A stretch of DNA of 64,000 bases from Intestinibacillus sp. Marseille-P6563 (GCF_900604335.1 NZ_UWOD01000002.1:62001-126000); one strand, 5' to 3'; counted from the first letter of the stretch, positions 52,431-60,632 are shown. Notes: generated by a model from the letters alone, not told the origin. Numbers and translations are program-made.

Positions 52431-53234
52431 ATGAAACACTATTATAAACTCACCTGTTTTTTCTTCCGGTATCTTAAATGGATCACTTTGGGCATGATTC
52501 TGCTGGCTGCCGCAGCCGAACTCGGCTGGTTGTGGTATTCCGCCCAGCAACCCGAAGCCGCCTATGCAACGTATCAACTGATGGTGTATAATCCCGGCCG
52601 ATGGTTTCATGTGAGCAAGATATTTTCGATTGTGTTTACCCTTTTCTGTGTGGCCATCTCCTTATGGATCCTGGCTAGTTTTCATGGCAAGCGCCATCCT
52701 CTCTATACCCTGCTCACCCTGCCTGGCCCGCGTGCGGCGTTGCCCCTTGCCATGTTTACAGCAGTTTTGCTCGCCTTTGCTCTGTTTTTGCTGGCGCAAT
52801 GCGGCATTCTATTTGCCGGGTATCATCTATGGGCACATCAAACACCGATTGCGGCAGAAGCCTATCTTTCCCAGATTCAGAGCACCGACCCTACGGTCTA
52901 TGAAGCGTTGCACTCCGCCAATGTGCTGCCCTTTGTCAACAATGATTTGTATTTGGCGTTTGCCCATTCTCCTGTGGGGGCACTGGTTTTGCCGTCCACA
53001 CCGCTTTATGCACTGTATCCGTTGGGCTTATGCGGTTTGTTTGCTGCCTCGAATGCCTTTGATTTTCTCATGAGCAACCGCATCTCGGTCGCTACATTGT
53101 ACATTACCTTTACTCTGACCGATAATTCCGCACTGTCTGACTATACGCCAGCTTTTGGCGCACTTTTCCTAGTGATCGCCGTTTGTCTGATGGCGTATAC
53201 GGTTTACCGTGCTCGTCGCTCGCCTTTGACCTGA
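52431..53234 (+). CDS. ABC-type membrane subunit 1 of the YtrA-linked system
   Basis: The 267-residue protein has six hydrophobic segments (about 15-38, 65-85, 98-125, 175-215, 240-258). It has no named family that I recognise. HPLYTLLTLPGPRAALPLAM after the second helix is a marker shared with the 54865 protein, as R-x-IYTLMTLPGPFWAVPLAW, so the two are paralogues. GGGAGGGACC precedes the ATG. Position after a YtrA regulator and before an ATPase suggests a permease half. The ATPase is at 57858, beyond an insertion sequence. Confidence 0.75.
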   Translation: MKHYYKLTCFFFRYLKWITLGMILLAAAAELGWLWYSAQQPEAAYATYQLMVYNPGRWFHVSKIFSIVFTLFCVAISLWILASFHGKRHPLYTLLTLPGPRAALPLAMFTAVLLAFALFLLAQCGILFAGYHLWAHQTPIAAEAYLSQIQSTDPTVYEALHSANVLPFVNNDLYLAFAHSPVGALVLPSTPLYALYPLGLCGLFAASNAFDFLMSNRISVATLYITFTLTDNSALSDYTPAFGALFLVIAVCLMAYTVYRARRSPLT

Positions 53235-53250
53235 AAGGAGGCTCATTACT

Positions 53251-54849
53251 ATGTTTCCCAAGAAGCCTACCCGCCGCCATAAAATCATCCTCCCACTCGC
53301 ACTGGTTGTCGTTTTGGTCGGTTATACCGTATTCAGTGGCTGGATGATAGCCGCCCCACGTGAACTGACCGCCAAACTGGTCGACCTCTCCGGTGACCGC
53401 TCTGCACTCGACCCATTCCCGCTGGGCCTTACCCTGCAAAGCGAATTGCTAAAGCAGGATATTCGCATTGAAAACGGCACTTTGACTTCCTCGGTCCGTT
53501 ACGACCGCGGACGACAGCCTTATGCAGCCACCGATACTCCGGTCAGCAGCGCGGGTTCTATGCTATCGCCAGCCCCTGGCGCACAGACCGAAATCACGTC
53601 CGGCTTTTTGCCTATCATCTCGTTTCCTTCGCAAGAGTTGGAACCGGAAGAAGGCTATATTCTCACCACTGACCGGGCGAAAATCTACCTCAGTGGTTAT
53701 GTATTTGAAGAATCTTTAAACGGACATTTCTGCATCGAAAGCGATATGTATCTGCAATCGACAGAGCCCGATCTTTCGATTGGGTACTACGACGAAAATC
53801 AACTGTCGTATGCGTCCCGTGCGGACAAGAAAGATGACGGTCTGGGTTCGTATTCTATCTACGGCGCGACCATTGGACCCAATCGCATGGACCCCGACCT
53901 CTTCGAAAGCTTTCAAATCGACTTGCAGGGCGTACGCTGTGGGGATTCCATTTTCTTCATGCCTTGCACCGATGGCTCCATCGAACGTGCCACGCAGATT
54001 ACGACCGATTCCAACGATGTCACCCAGTATTCCCAGTCGGCTGTCGGTTCTCCGGGAAGCACCAGCACATCTACCATCCAGCTCACCGGCACATGCCATT
54101 TGTATCAGGTCGTGGAGGCGGATTACTTTGCAGTACCTTTTGAAGGATGCACACCAGACAACATCACCACTTTCGGCAAGGTCGAACCGGTCTTGTCCTT
54201 CCCTGCGGAGGACTGCTCGCTGCTGACCTTGCAGAACATCGACGATGAATATATTTTCCTGGGTGTAAAAACCGGGCGGGAACTGCAATTTTATCTGCTG
54301 CGTCCGGATGGTACCGTACAAGACCAATGCAGCCTTCCGATCCCGGATGACGTATCCGATGGCCTCACCTGGGAATCCGAATCGCAATTTGCCAACCGGG
54401 ATACCGATGGGGCTGCTTGCCAGACCTTGGGATTGACCGCTTCGAATGTGTACTACGAAGATCGAAACACCGTGCATATTGGTGTGGAATTTTCGGAATT
54501 TTTGTCTTTCCGCATCACAGATCATTTGGAACTTGCCTCGCATCAAGATTATGAAATCAGCACCTATCCGATGCTCATGGCTTACCGCGATGGCAAACTG
54601 TTCGTCCTCGATCAGGTAGACCGCAACTTCCCGCTTCCTACCGCAGTGCCCGATGACAGCAGCTATTTTTATTCCCCATCTTATACGCAGTTGTATGTAT
54701 CCGTATATGACGATACCGGACGCTTATATTATGGAGAACTGCAAACCGACATCAACGACCAATACTTCCGTTCGTACTATTCGCGTTCGTATGCTAATTT
54801 TTATCTTCTGGATGAACCTGATACGCTGCAACGCGGCACATCATTCTAA
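53251..54849 (+). CDS. Anchored ectodomain protein 1 of the YtrA-linked system
   Basis: The 532-residue protein has one N-terminal membrane helix (about 12-34) and a 490-residue outside part. The domain after the helix begins VDLSGDRSALDPFPLGL, echoed in the 55672 protein. The rest shows repeated beta-strand blocks (YIFLGVKTGRELQFYLL, MLMAYRDGKLFVLDQV), compatible with a propeller-like fold. I know no family name. AAAGGAGG precedes the ATG. It is placed between the two permease paralogues, so it may act as a sensor or substrate-binding partner. Confidence 0.68.
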   Translation: MFPKKPTRRHKIILPLALVVVLVGYTVFSGWMIAAPRELTAKLVDLSGDRSALDPFPLGLTLQSELLKQDIRIENGTLTSSVRYDRGRQPYAATDTPVSSAGSMLSPAPGAQTEITSGFLPIISFPSQELEPEEGYILTTDRAKIYLSGYVFEESLNGHFCIESDMYLQSTEPDLSIGYYDENQLSYASRADKKDDGLGSYSIYGATIGPNRMDPDLFESFQIDLQGVRCGDSIFFMPCTDGSIERATQITTDSNDVTQYSQSAVGSPGSTSTSTIQLTGTCHLYQVVEADYFAVPFEGCTPDNITTFGKVEPVLSFPAEDCSLLTLQNIDDEYIFLGVKTGRELQFYLLRPDGTVQDQCSLPIPDDVSDGLTWESESQFANRDTDGAACQTLGLTASNVYYEDRNTVHIGVEFSEFLSFRITDHLELASHQDYEISTYPMLMAYRDGKLFVLDQVDRNFPLPTAVPDDSSYFYSPSYTQLYVSVYDDTGRLYYGELQTDINDQYFRSYYSRSYANFYLLDEPDTLQRGTSF

Positions 54850-54864
54850 AGGAGGGAACGACAG

Positions 54865-55656
54865 ATGGACACTTATTGCAAATTGTGCCGCCATTTTTTC
54901 TGGCGTTTTCGCATCGCGCTGTGTGTCACAGCGTCTACCCTGCTGGCTGTGGAACTGATTTTTTACCTATGCAACGCCACACAGTCTATATATGCTTATG
55001 AGCCTTTTGAAACCATCTTGGACGCCATCTGGATTGGGCCCTGTTTTCTCATCGTCCTGTGCGCTTTGATCGTCTATATCATCAGCCGTTTTCTGGACGA
55101 TAGTATCCGCGATTCCCGCGCCATCTATACGCTCATGACGCTGCCCGGTCCTTTCTGGGCTGTCCCACTGGCGTGGGCTACCACCCTGCTGGCTGCTATG
55201 TGCATGCTGGCTGCCATCCAGCTTCTATGGATTTTCGTTCTATACGCACTGTATCCGCCGCTTCAGCACCTCGCCTGCCAGTTTTATCAGGAGGAACTGC
55301 TGGACCGCTATCGGCTTGCAACTGCGGATTTTCCACCCCTAGGCTTCCGCAAAGGGCTATCCTATGCCTTTCTGCGCAATTCGTTTTTACATTCCTTACT
55401 GCCCTTGCACGGCAGCAGCCTGCCGCTTTGGTTGTCCAGACTCCTGTTTCCAGTGGCCGTCGGTACCACTTGTTTGTCCGTCCGGCGTTGGCGGCGTATG
55501 CCGTTTGTTGCGCTTGTGGTCGCTGTGCTCATCTATCTGCACGTCCGCTGCTCTGCGGCACACATGCCCTGGCTGGCTGGCATTGCCTTACTTCTGGAAG
55601 CCGGATTGCTGCTTGCCGCGATCTTCAGTTTCCGGCGCGCCCGCAATCTGGCCTGA
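54865..55656 (+). CDS. ABC-type membrane subunit 2 (paralogue of the 52431 protein)
   Basis: The 263-residue protein has the same layout as subunit 1: short cytoplasmic start, six hydrophobic segments and the YTL-TLPGP motif after the second helix. It is divergent elsewhere. AAAGGAGG precedes the ATG 15 bp after the previous stop. Together the two could form a heterodimeric permease. Function otherwise unknown. Confidence 0.72.
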   Translation: MDTYCKLCRHFFWRFRIALCVTASTLLAVELIFYLCNATQSIYAYEPFETILDAIWIGPCFLIVLCALIVYIISRFLDDSIRDSRAIYTLMTLPGPFWAVPLAWATTLLAAMCMLAAIQLLWIFVLYALYPPLQHLACQFYQEELLDRYRLATADFPPLGFRKGLSYAFLRNSFLHSLLPLHGSSLPLWLSRLLFPVAVGTTCLSVRRWRRMPFVALVVAVLIYLHVRCSAAHMPWLAGIALLLEAGLLLAAIFSFRRARNLA

Positions 55657-55671
55657 CAAGGAGGGAGCCTT

Positions 55672-56298
55672 ATGAAGAAAAACATTTGGAAAACCTATCC
55701 TTTGTTCTGCATCCTCGCAGCCTTTGTGCTGATCGGCAGCATTACCAGTGTCGTTCTGGCTTTTGAGCGCCAAATCCCCGAAGTCACGCTGACCGATTTG
55801 GAGGGCGATCCTGCGTTGCTGGACGCCTTCCCGCTCAGCTTCCATCTGGTGGACCCCAAACAATCCGACCGTCCGGCTCTGGTGCAGGAATATACGCTGG
55901 AAAACCATACCCTTGCCGTGCGCACCCGTTGGCAAACCGAAATCGACAACACACACGACCTCCCAGACGGTTTACCGGATTTCGCTGCACAAATGCATCC
56001 GGTTGCTGCCCTAGAAAACCAAGCGTATTGGTTGATTGTTACCGAAGATTTGCAGGACATCTATCAGTTTCCTCATGAATCCTTTCTGTCGATCGCTCTG
56101 GACCCTGGTTATCTATTGACCATCTGCGACCGAACCAGCGGACAAATCCTCTACCGTGGCCGCCTGAACACCTGGGCGGGCGATGATGTCAAACTCTATT
56201 GCGATGTCCGTAACGCAAGCGGCGAAGAATTTTCTGATGCCTTCCCATCCTTTTCGGTACCGCAACGGACACTTTCCAATTTCAAACTGAAAGATTAA
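55672..56298 (+). CDS. Anchored ectodomain protein 2, short paralogue
   Basis: The 208-residue protein has a membrane helix (about 9-31) and an outside part starting VTLTDLEGDPALLDAFPLSF, matching VDLSGDRSALDPFPLGL of the 532-residue partner. It lacks the 300-residue C-terminal beta region. The stop at 56298 is natural-looking, but the IS110 end lies within about 30-130 bp, so truncation by the insertion is possible. AAGGAGG precedes the ATG. It pairs with the 54865 permease as the 53251 protein does with the first. Confidence 0.68.
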   Translation: MKKNIWKTYPLFCILAAFVLIGSITSVVLAFERQIPEVTLTDLEGDPALLDAFPLSFHLVDPKQSDRPALVQEYTLENHTLAVRTRWQTEIDNTHDLPDGLPDFAAQMHPVAALENQAYWLIVTEDLQDIYQFPHESFLSIALDPGYLLTICDRTSGQILYRGRLNTWAGDDVKLYCDVRNASGEEFSDAFPSFSVPQRTLSNFKLKD

Positions 56299-56327
56299 CT
56301 ATTAAAAGTCAACCCCTAAAATGAATG

Positions 56328-56349
56328 GTGGTGGTCAAGTGGTGGTCAA
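56328..56349. repeat. Tandem 11-bp repeat near the IS110 3' end
   Basis: GTGGTGGTCAA occurs twice without a gap (56328-56338 and 56339-56349). It may belong to the IS right end. Confidence 0.7.
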
Positions 56350-56428
56350 CCGGAGATGGTTCAAAAAGGGCATAGCAAAGCTGAGGTCTTGTCAGACCCC
56401 TACTGGGCGGCTATTCAAGTGGTGTCAC

Positions 56429-57607
56429 TCAGGCTGCTGAGCGATAGGGTTGCTTGGATTTCTCCATGGCAAAGATAAGCCGCACCAGCTTCTTGGCAGC
56501 GTGGGAGATGGCAACATTGTAGTGCTTACCCTCGGCCCTCTTTTTAGCGAGATAGGCGGCAAAGGTTGGATTCCAAAGACAGACATACTTAGTAGTATTG
56601 TAAAGAGCGTAGCGTAAGTATCGGGAACCTCGTTTCTCCATGTGCGGGTAGCAATTTTTGAGCTGTCCGGATTGGTAAGTAGACGGTGACATTCCGGCAT
56701 AAGCCAACAGCTTGTCTGAGGAGTCGAAGCGAGAGAGATCCCCAACCTCTGCCAGGATCATGGCACCCATGCGGCAGCCAATACCTGGAATGGTGGTGAT
56801 GGGAGAATGGATTTCCTCCATCATGGCCTCAATTTCTGCTTCAATCTCGTCAATCTCGGTATCTAATTCCTGGATGAGACGGATGGTGTGCTGTAATTCC
56901 AAGGACTTGGCAGGCATTTTAGAACCAATGGAGTTTCGTGCCGCATCCCGAACTGCCACAGCCATATCCCGCTTATAGCGTCCTTTGGAGGCATTCTCCA
57001 GAAGGGATTTGAGCCTTGTCAGGTGTGCCTTGGCAATCTGTTTGGCACCTGGAAACTCTTCCAGCAGAGCATAGACAGTCGCCAAATGGAGAGAGGACAC
57101 CAGCTTCTCCAGTTCAGGGAAGAGAATGCAAACCAGTCTGGAAATTGAGCTTTTCAGTTTTGCTCGTTCTTTTACCTTGTCAAAACGGTATCTGGTGAGT
57201 GACTTTAGTTCCTCATTGTGATATGCTGTATTCGTGTAGGGTTTGAGGCCCACATCGGATAACAGCATAGCAGCAATGGTTCGAGCATCTACATGGTCGG
57301 TCTTGGTCTTTCGCAGGCTGAGACTTTTCCGGTAGAGGTTCGTGCGTAAGGGATTCAAGACATAGGTGGCCAGACCGTTGTCAAGAAGAAATCCAAGCAG
57401 ATTGTAGCTGTAATGTCCCGTAGCCTCAAGCCCTACCTTTATTTTGTCCTGGGATGCGGTGCAGACCTGGATTTTCTCCAGCAGTGTGTGAAATCCATCC
57501 ATATTGTTGGAAATGGTAAACACATCTGCAAGCACTTCACCCTCCGAACTCTGAATAAAGCAGTCGTGCTTGTCCTTTGCCACATCAATACCAACAGAAA
57601 CTACCAT
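56429..57607 (-). CDS. IS110-family DEDD transposase
   Basis: The 392-residue recombinase has the N-terminal RuvC-like DEDD domain (VVSVGIDVAKDKHDCFI, VGLEATGHYSYNLLGFL, TKTDHVDARTIAAML) and the C-terminal Tnp_20 domain with the serine region (ITTIPGIGCRMGAMIL, LLAYAGMSPSTYQSG). Recent work shows that IS110 enzymes are guided by a bridge RNA that pairs with target and donor DNA. The start at 57607 follows GGAGG; five upstream codons are in frame. Intact and full length, so mobility is plausible. Confidence 0.95.
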   Translation of the reverse strand: MVVSVGIDVAKDKHDCFIQSSEGEVLADVFTISNNMDGFHTLLEKIQVCTASQDKIKVGLEATGHYSYNLLGFLLDNGLATYVLNPLRTNLYRKSLSLRKTKTDHVDARTIAAMLLSDVGLKPYTNTAYHNEELKSLTRYRFDKVKERAKLKSSISRLVCILFPELEKLVSSLHLATVYALLEEFPGAKQIAKAHLTRLKSLLENASKGRYKRDMAVAVRDAARNSIGSKMPAKSLELQHTIRLIQELDTEIDEIEAEIEAMMEEIHSPITTIPGIGCRMGAMILAEVGDLSRFDSSDKLLAYAGMSPSTYQSGQLKNCYPHMEKRGSRYLRYALYNTTKYVCLWNPTFAAYLAKKRAEGKHYNVAISHAAKKLVRLIFAMEKSKQPYRSAA

Positions 57608-57826
57608 TTCTAAAACCTCCAACGGTAAATTTGTAATGCTGTTCCACAGAACACTTTGCTTTTGTAACCTTGTTCCACATAAACCGTCTGGCGGTATTTA
57701 ACTGATTAACAAAACTGCAAAGGGCTGTGGTTGGAACCTTTCAGGAACCATCTTGTGGTAGGAGAATCGCACCAATCCACAGCATCCCTTACAGTGTAGC
57801 ACAGCCCTTGGAGAGGGGCCTTAAAA
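57608..57826 (-). ncRNA. Probable bridge-RNA region of the IS110 element
   Basis: In the IS110 subgroup the bridge RNA is encoded upstream of the transposase. Here that segment holds a long-range stem (AAGGGCTGTG at 57720-57729 with CACAGCCCTT at 57800-57809) enclosing further inverted repeats such as GGTTCC and GGAACC. Folding is compatible with a structured RNA; the loops that pair with DNA are not identified. Confidence 0.5.
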
Positions 57827-57845
57827 ACTACTACTCTATAATACA
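57827..57845 (+). promoter_or_regulatory. YtrA-type operator, site 3, apparently clipped
   Basis: TACTA-N5-TAATACA repeats the right and inner-left parts of sites 1 and 2, but the TG of the left half-site is missing where IS110 sequence should end. It lies 13 bp before the ATPase start. Confidence 0.45.
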
Positions 57846-57857
57846 AGGAGAATCGGT

Positions 57858-58568
57858 ATGATCACGCTTGAAAAAGCCGCAAAATATTACAATGGCACTT
57901 GCGCGTTCCGCATTCCGCAACTGACCATCGAAGATGGACAGATTGTCGGTCTGCTCGGCGAAAACGGCGCCGGAAAAACCTCTCTGCTCAAGGTGCTGGC
58001 GGGTGTGACCGACCACGATGGCACCGTGCTCATCGATGGGCAGCCGCCGCGCAAAATCTATGATCAAATGGCGTTTATCACCGAAGAAGGCAGCTGGTTC
58101 GGTTTTATGAACGCCATGCAGTTCGGAGAGTTTTTGCAGGACTTTTTCCCCGGCTTTCTGACCAAGCGCTATCAAAGCCTGCTGGACTTTTTTGAATTGC
58201 CCCGCGATCGGGCCATTCGCAGTTTTTCCAAGGGCCAACAGGCAAAAATAGAGATCGCCGCCGGTTTTTCCAAAGGTGCACGATATATTTTCATGGATGA
58301 ACCGTTTTTGGGGAAAGATATCTTCACCCGCCGGGATTTTCTGAAACTGATGGCTTCCAGCCTGCACGGAGAAGAAACCATCCTGATTTCCACCCATCAG
58401 GTGGAAGAGATTGAACATTTTCTCGATCGTGCGATCATTTTGCATCAAGGTTCCCTGGTTTCCGACCAAACCTTGGATGAAATCCATGCCGCAGGCCAGA
58501 ATCTGGTCGAGCGGATGCAGGAGGCAACCGGCTACGATCCGGAACGCTATCAAAAATTTGAATTTTAA
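57858..58568 (+). CDS. ABC transporter ATPase of the YtrA-linked system
   Basis: The 236-residue ATPase has Walker A GENGAGKTS (about 34-42), a non-standard signature FSKGQQAK (about 121-128) in place of LSGGQ, Walker B YIFMDEPF and a switch His in STHQVEE. The K in SKGQ is common in YtrB-like ATPases. AAGGAG precedes the ATG. No permease follows, and the two orphan permeases lie just beyond the IS, so I infer that they form one system split by the insertion. Expression may now depend on IS or leftover promoter sequence. Confidence 0.88.
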   Translation: MITLEKAAKYYNGTCAFRIPQLTIEDGQIVGLLGENGAGKTSLLKVLAGVTDHDGTVLIDGQPPRKIYDQMAFITEEGSWFGFMNAMQFGEFLQDFFPGFLTKRYQSLLDFFELPRDRAIRSFSKGQQAKIEIAAGFSKGARYIFMDEPFLGKDIFTRRDFLKLMASSLHGEETILISTHQVEEIEHFLDRAIILHQGSLVSDQTLDEIHAAGQNLVERMQEATGYDPERYQKFEF

Positions 58569-58653
58569 TCCAAGATTGTCTGTGCATTTTTCAAAAAACA
58601 TGGTATACTATAAAAAATGGTTTGTACCCAAAAATCCAGAAAGGATGATTCCA

Positions 58654-58911
58654 ATGAAGACTTTTACCTACACCATTACCGATGCACTCGGCATCCACGC
58701 TCGTCCGGCTGGCCTGCTGGTTAAGGCAGCTACCCCGTTCCAGAGCGAAATCACGCTGGAAACCCCGGCCAAGAAGGCCAGCGCAAAGCGCATGATGGCT
58801 GTTATGGGCCTGGGCGTTAAGCAGGGCACCGAGCTGAAGGTTACGGTGGAAGGCGCTGACGAAGAAGAAGCTGCTGCTGCAATGGAAGCTTTCTTCAAAG
58901 AAAACCTGTAA
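58654..58911 (+). CDS. HPr-like phosphocarrier lacking Ser46
   Basis: The 85-residue protein has phospho-accepting His15 in LGIHARPAGLLV, and numbering aligns with Bacillus HPr without gaps. Position 46 is Arg (SAKRMMAVMGLG), where HPr has the Ser phosphorylated by HPr kinase for catabolite control. It may still carry phosphate from enzyme I to sugar permeases, but not act as CcpA cofactor through P-Ser. AAAGGATG precedes the ATG at 58654. It is a single gene with a strong terminator. Codon use is biased as in pta. Confidence 0.92.
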   Translation: MKTFTYTITDALGIHARPAGLLVKAATPFQSEITLETPAKKASAKRMMAVMGLGVKQGTELKVTVEGADEEEAAAAMEAFFKENL

Positions 58912-58923
58912 TGTAAAACAAAT

Positions 58924-58960
58924 AAAAAGCGATATCCGAAAGATTTCGGATATCGCTTTT
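58924..58960. terminator. Terminator between HPr gene and zinc-ribbon gene
   Basis: Seventeen-base arms AAAAAGCGATATCCGAA and complement around AGA, ending T7. Confidence 0.95.
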
Positions 58961-58961
58961 T

Positions 58962-59483
58962 TTATGCTATATCGATCACCGCGGTTGTCATCCCTTGGTG
59001 AAACGCCGTGGTATAATTCAGCATGGCTAGGAGAATCAAAGCCACAAACACCAGTGCAATGCCAATCAAAACGATCCACAACCACTTGAGCGAACCGGCT
59101 TCCCGCCGGACGACCGTTCGCGGCCGGTCGGCATCCAATTCGGCGCCGCAATGGGCACACAATTTCCAGTCATCATCCACCGGTTTGCCGCAGGCCGGAC
59201 AGGTGTATTTCAGCTTAGCCCCGCACGACGGACAGCACACAAAACTATCCTGCACCGCCGCACCGCAATGGGCGCACACCGAAGCCGTATGGCTGCTCCG
59301 CACGATCAAATAAACGATCAAACCGATAAACGACGGCACGAGTACAGCAACCAGTGTCCATAGCACCGGCTCCATCCCTCGTGCTTTGGCATCCCGATAG
59401 ACGCAAATGCCGACGCACAACGGAATGCCGATGAGGATGACGAAGAGAAATCCGAGCGGCAATAGCGCAGTCAATGCCATCAT
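58962..59483 (-). CDS. Zinc-ribbon membrane protein (173 aa)
   Basis: Two helices (about 5-28 and 40-62) lead to three zinc ribbons: CAHCGAAV...CCPSCG, CPACGKPV and CAHCGAEL. A final helix follows (about 134-158). The arrangement of double-zinc-ribbon with membrane helices is seen in uncharacterised Firmicutes proteins. It overlaps the upstream small zinc-ribbon gene by 4 bp and ends the sigma-factor operon. Function unknown; protein-protein interaction at the membrane is a fair guess. Confidence 0.75.
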   Translation of the reverse strand: MMALTALLPLGFLFVILIGIPLCVGICVYRDAKARGMEPVLWTLVAVLVPSFIGLIVYLIVRSSHTASVCAHCGAAVQDSFVCCPSCGAKLKYTCPACGKPVDDDWKLCAHCGAELDADRPRTVVRREAGSLKWLWIVLIGIALVFVALILLAMLNYTTAFHQGMTTAVIDIA

Positions 59484-59698
59484 ACCTTCTTATCCTCCTT
59501 CCCCTTCAATTCGGCCCCGCAGTAGGGACAGATCTGGTAATACGGCTGAATCTTTTTTCCGCAGGAGGGGCATTTCCATACCCGGCCCCGGCGGCGCAAG
59601 ACAAGCCACAGGACAAAGACCAACAACGCGCCGATCGCTACTGTGTTGATAATCGTCACCACGATATTCCAGAAACTGAAACCTACAAATTCATTCAT
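59480..59698 (-). CDS. Small zinc-ribbon membrane protein (72 aa)
   Basis: The start at 59698 follows GAAAGGAG; the frame extends further but without a ribosome site. One helix (about 11-34, VVTIINTVAIGALLVFVLWL) is followed by a zinc ribbon CPSCGKKIQPYYQICPYCG. It overlaps its neighbours on both sides by a few bases, a tight operon. Function unknown. Confidence 0.75.
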   Translation of the reverse strand: MNEFVGFSFWNIVVTIINTVAIGALLVFVLWLVLRRRGRVWKCPSCGKKIQPYYQICPYCGAELKGKEDKKV

Positions 59699-59994
59699 AT
59701 CTTTTTCTCCTTTCCATAATGGCGCAGCAGCAAGGCAGACACTCCGCCGCCAGCTGGCAGCACGACCAGGGCGACAACCGCCAGGAAAAGACTCATTTCC
59801 GGCCAAATTGGCCGCACACTCCAGCCAAAGGCGCACAGTCCTACCGTCCAAAGGCAACTCATCAGGCACAAAAGCTGCAACTGCAATCGTTCCCATCTTT
59901 GCTGTGCCCGCCGCCGCAGCTGCTGTTCACTGACCCGTGGCGGCGTTACCTCAGGAAATGTCATAGCCTGTTTTAATTTATCCTCCATCGTCAT
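59695..59994 (-). CDS. Small membrane protein, possible anti-sigma partner (99 aa)
   Basis: The cytoplasmic N-terminus (about 1-37, MEDKLKQAMTFPEVTPPRVS) is followed by two helices (about 40-58 and 66-88). It overlaps the sigma-factor gene by 17 bp. This layout is like small membrane-bound anti-sigma or sigma-linked proteins, though no zinc anti-sigma motif (HxxxCxxC) is present. The role is inferred from position only. An ATG at 59988 is an alternative start. Confidence 0.65.
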   Translation of the reverse strand: MTMEDKLKQAMTFPEVTPPRVSEQQLRRRAQQRWERLQLQLLCLMSCLWTVGLCAFGWSVRPIWPEMSLFLAVVALVVLPAGGGVSALLLRHYGKEKKI

Positions 59995-60460
59995 CCAGCA
60001 CCCCTTTCAACTTGGCCCGCGCCCGTGCCAGACGGGATTTGACCGTCCCTTCCGGCACACCCAGCAGCCGGGCAGTCTGCGCGATATCACAGTCCTCAAA
60101 GTAATACAGCGTAACAACCAGCCGCAGCGATTCGGGCAAGGCATCCACCGCTTCCCGCACTTCTGGATAAGGGTCATCGGGCGGGGCGGCGACGTTTTCC
60201 CAGAAGTCTGGTTGCTCGTCCCTGCCAAACCCCAGCACTTCGGCCAGTTTGCGGCGGCGGTATTGGTCGCGATAGGTATTGACGCAGATGGTGGTCAGCC
60301 AGGTGTCAAACGGCCGCGCGGGATCGTATTTCCGATAGGCCCGCATGGCCTTGTACCAGGTATCCTGATACAAATCGTCTGCATCAAAACGGTTGCGGCA
60401 CAACCGGAGACACAGGGCGTAAAGCCGTGCGCCATAGCGTTCAATTTGTTCGTCCAACAC
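59978..60460 (-). CDS. ECF-type RNA polymerase sigma factor
   Basis: The 160-residue protein has sigma region 2 (LRLCRNRFDADDLYQDTWYK, RPFDTWLTTICVNTYRDQYR) and region 4 (LPESLRLVVTLYYFEDCDIA, LLGVPEGTVKSRLARARAKL). The GTG at 60460 after GGGAGGGG is preferred; the frame extends 41 codons more without sigma similarity. ECF factors answer envelope signals through a membrane partner, probably the next gene. Its own promoter region may lie in the 170 bp before the divergent GntR operon. Confidence 0.93.
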   Translation of the reverse strand: MLDEQIERYGARLYALCLRLCRNRFDADDLYQDTWYKAMRAYRKYDPARPFDTWLTTICVNTYRDQYRRRKLAEVLGFGRDEQPDFWENVAAPPDDPYPEVREAVDALPESLRLVVTLYYFEDCDIAQTARLLGVPEGTVKSRLARARAKLKGVLDDDGG

Positions 60461-60543
60461 CCTGTATCCCCTCCCTTCTATCTTGTTATACGAAGCAGGA
60501 CTGCCCCCGGTTCCCGGCGGCAGAAAAATTTTTTTGATTTGCC

Positions 60544-60583
60544 TTGACAGTGTGTTTATATTGTGTATACTTAGTATATACAC
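60544..60583 (+). promoter_or_regulatory. Promoter and operator of the GntR-ABC operon
   Basis: TTGACA (60544-60549), 16 bp, TATACT (60566-60571). GTGTATA-N7-TATACAC (60563-60583) is an inverted repeat covering the -10 box, as expected for autorepression. Confidence 0.78.
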
Positions 60584-60632
60584 TAGTTACGCCGAACCGG
60601 TACCATCCGGCGCATCCATGAGGAGGTAGGTT

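Larger units (their letters stand above)
56300..57826 (-). mobile_element. IS110-family insertion sequence (ends approximate)
   Basis: The element holds one DEDD transposase gene and a 220-bp non-coding upstream part. IS110 elements lack long inverted repeats, so the ends cannot be set exactly; 56300 and 57826 are limits suggested by the host operon on either side. It separates two permease/ectodomain pairs from their likely ATPase. Confidence 0.75.

Noticed and set aside
57831-58601. 256-codon frame antisense to the ABC ATPase
   Set aside because: The plus strand has all ABC motifs; the minus frame has none.
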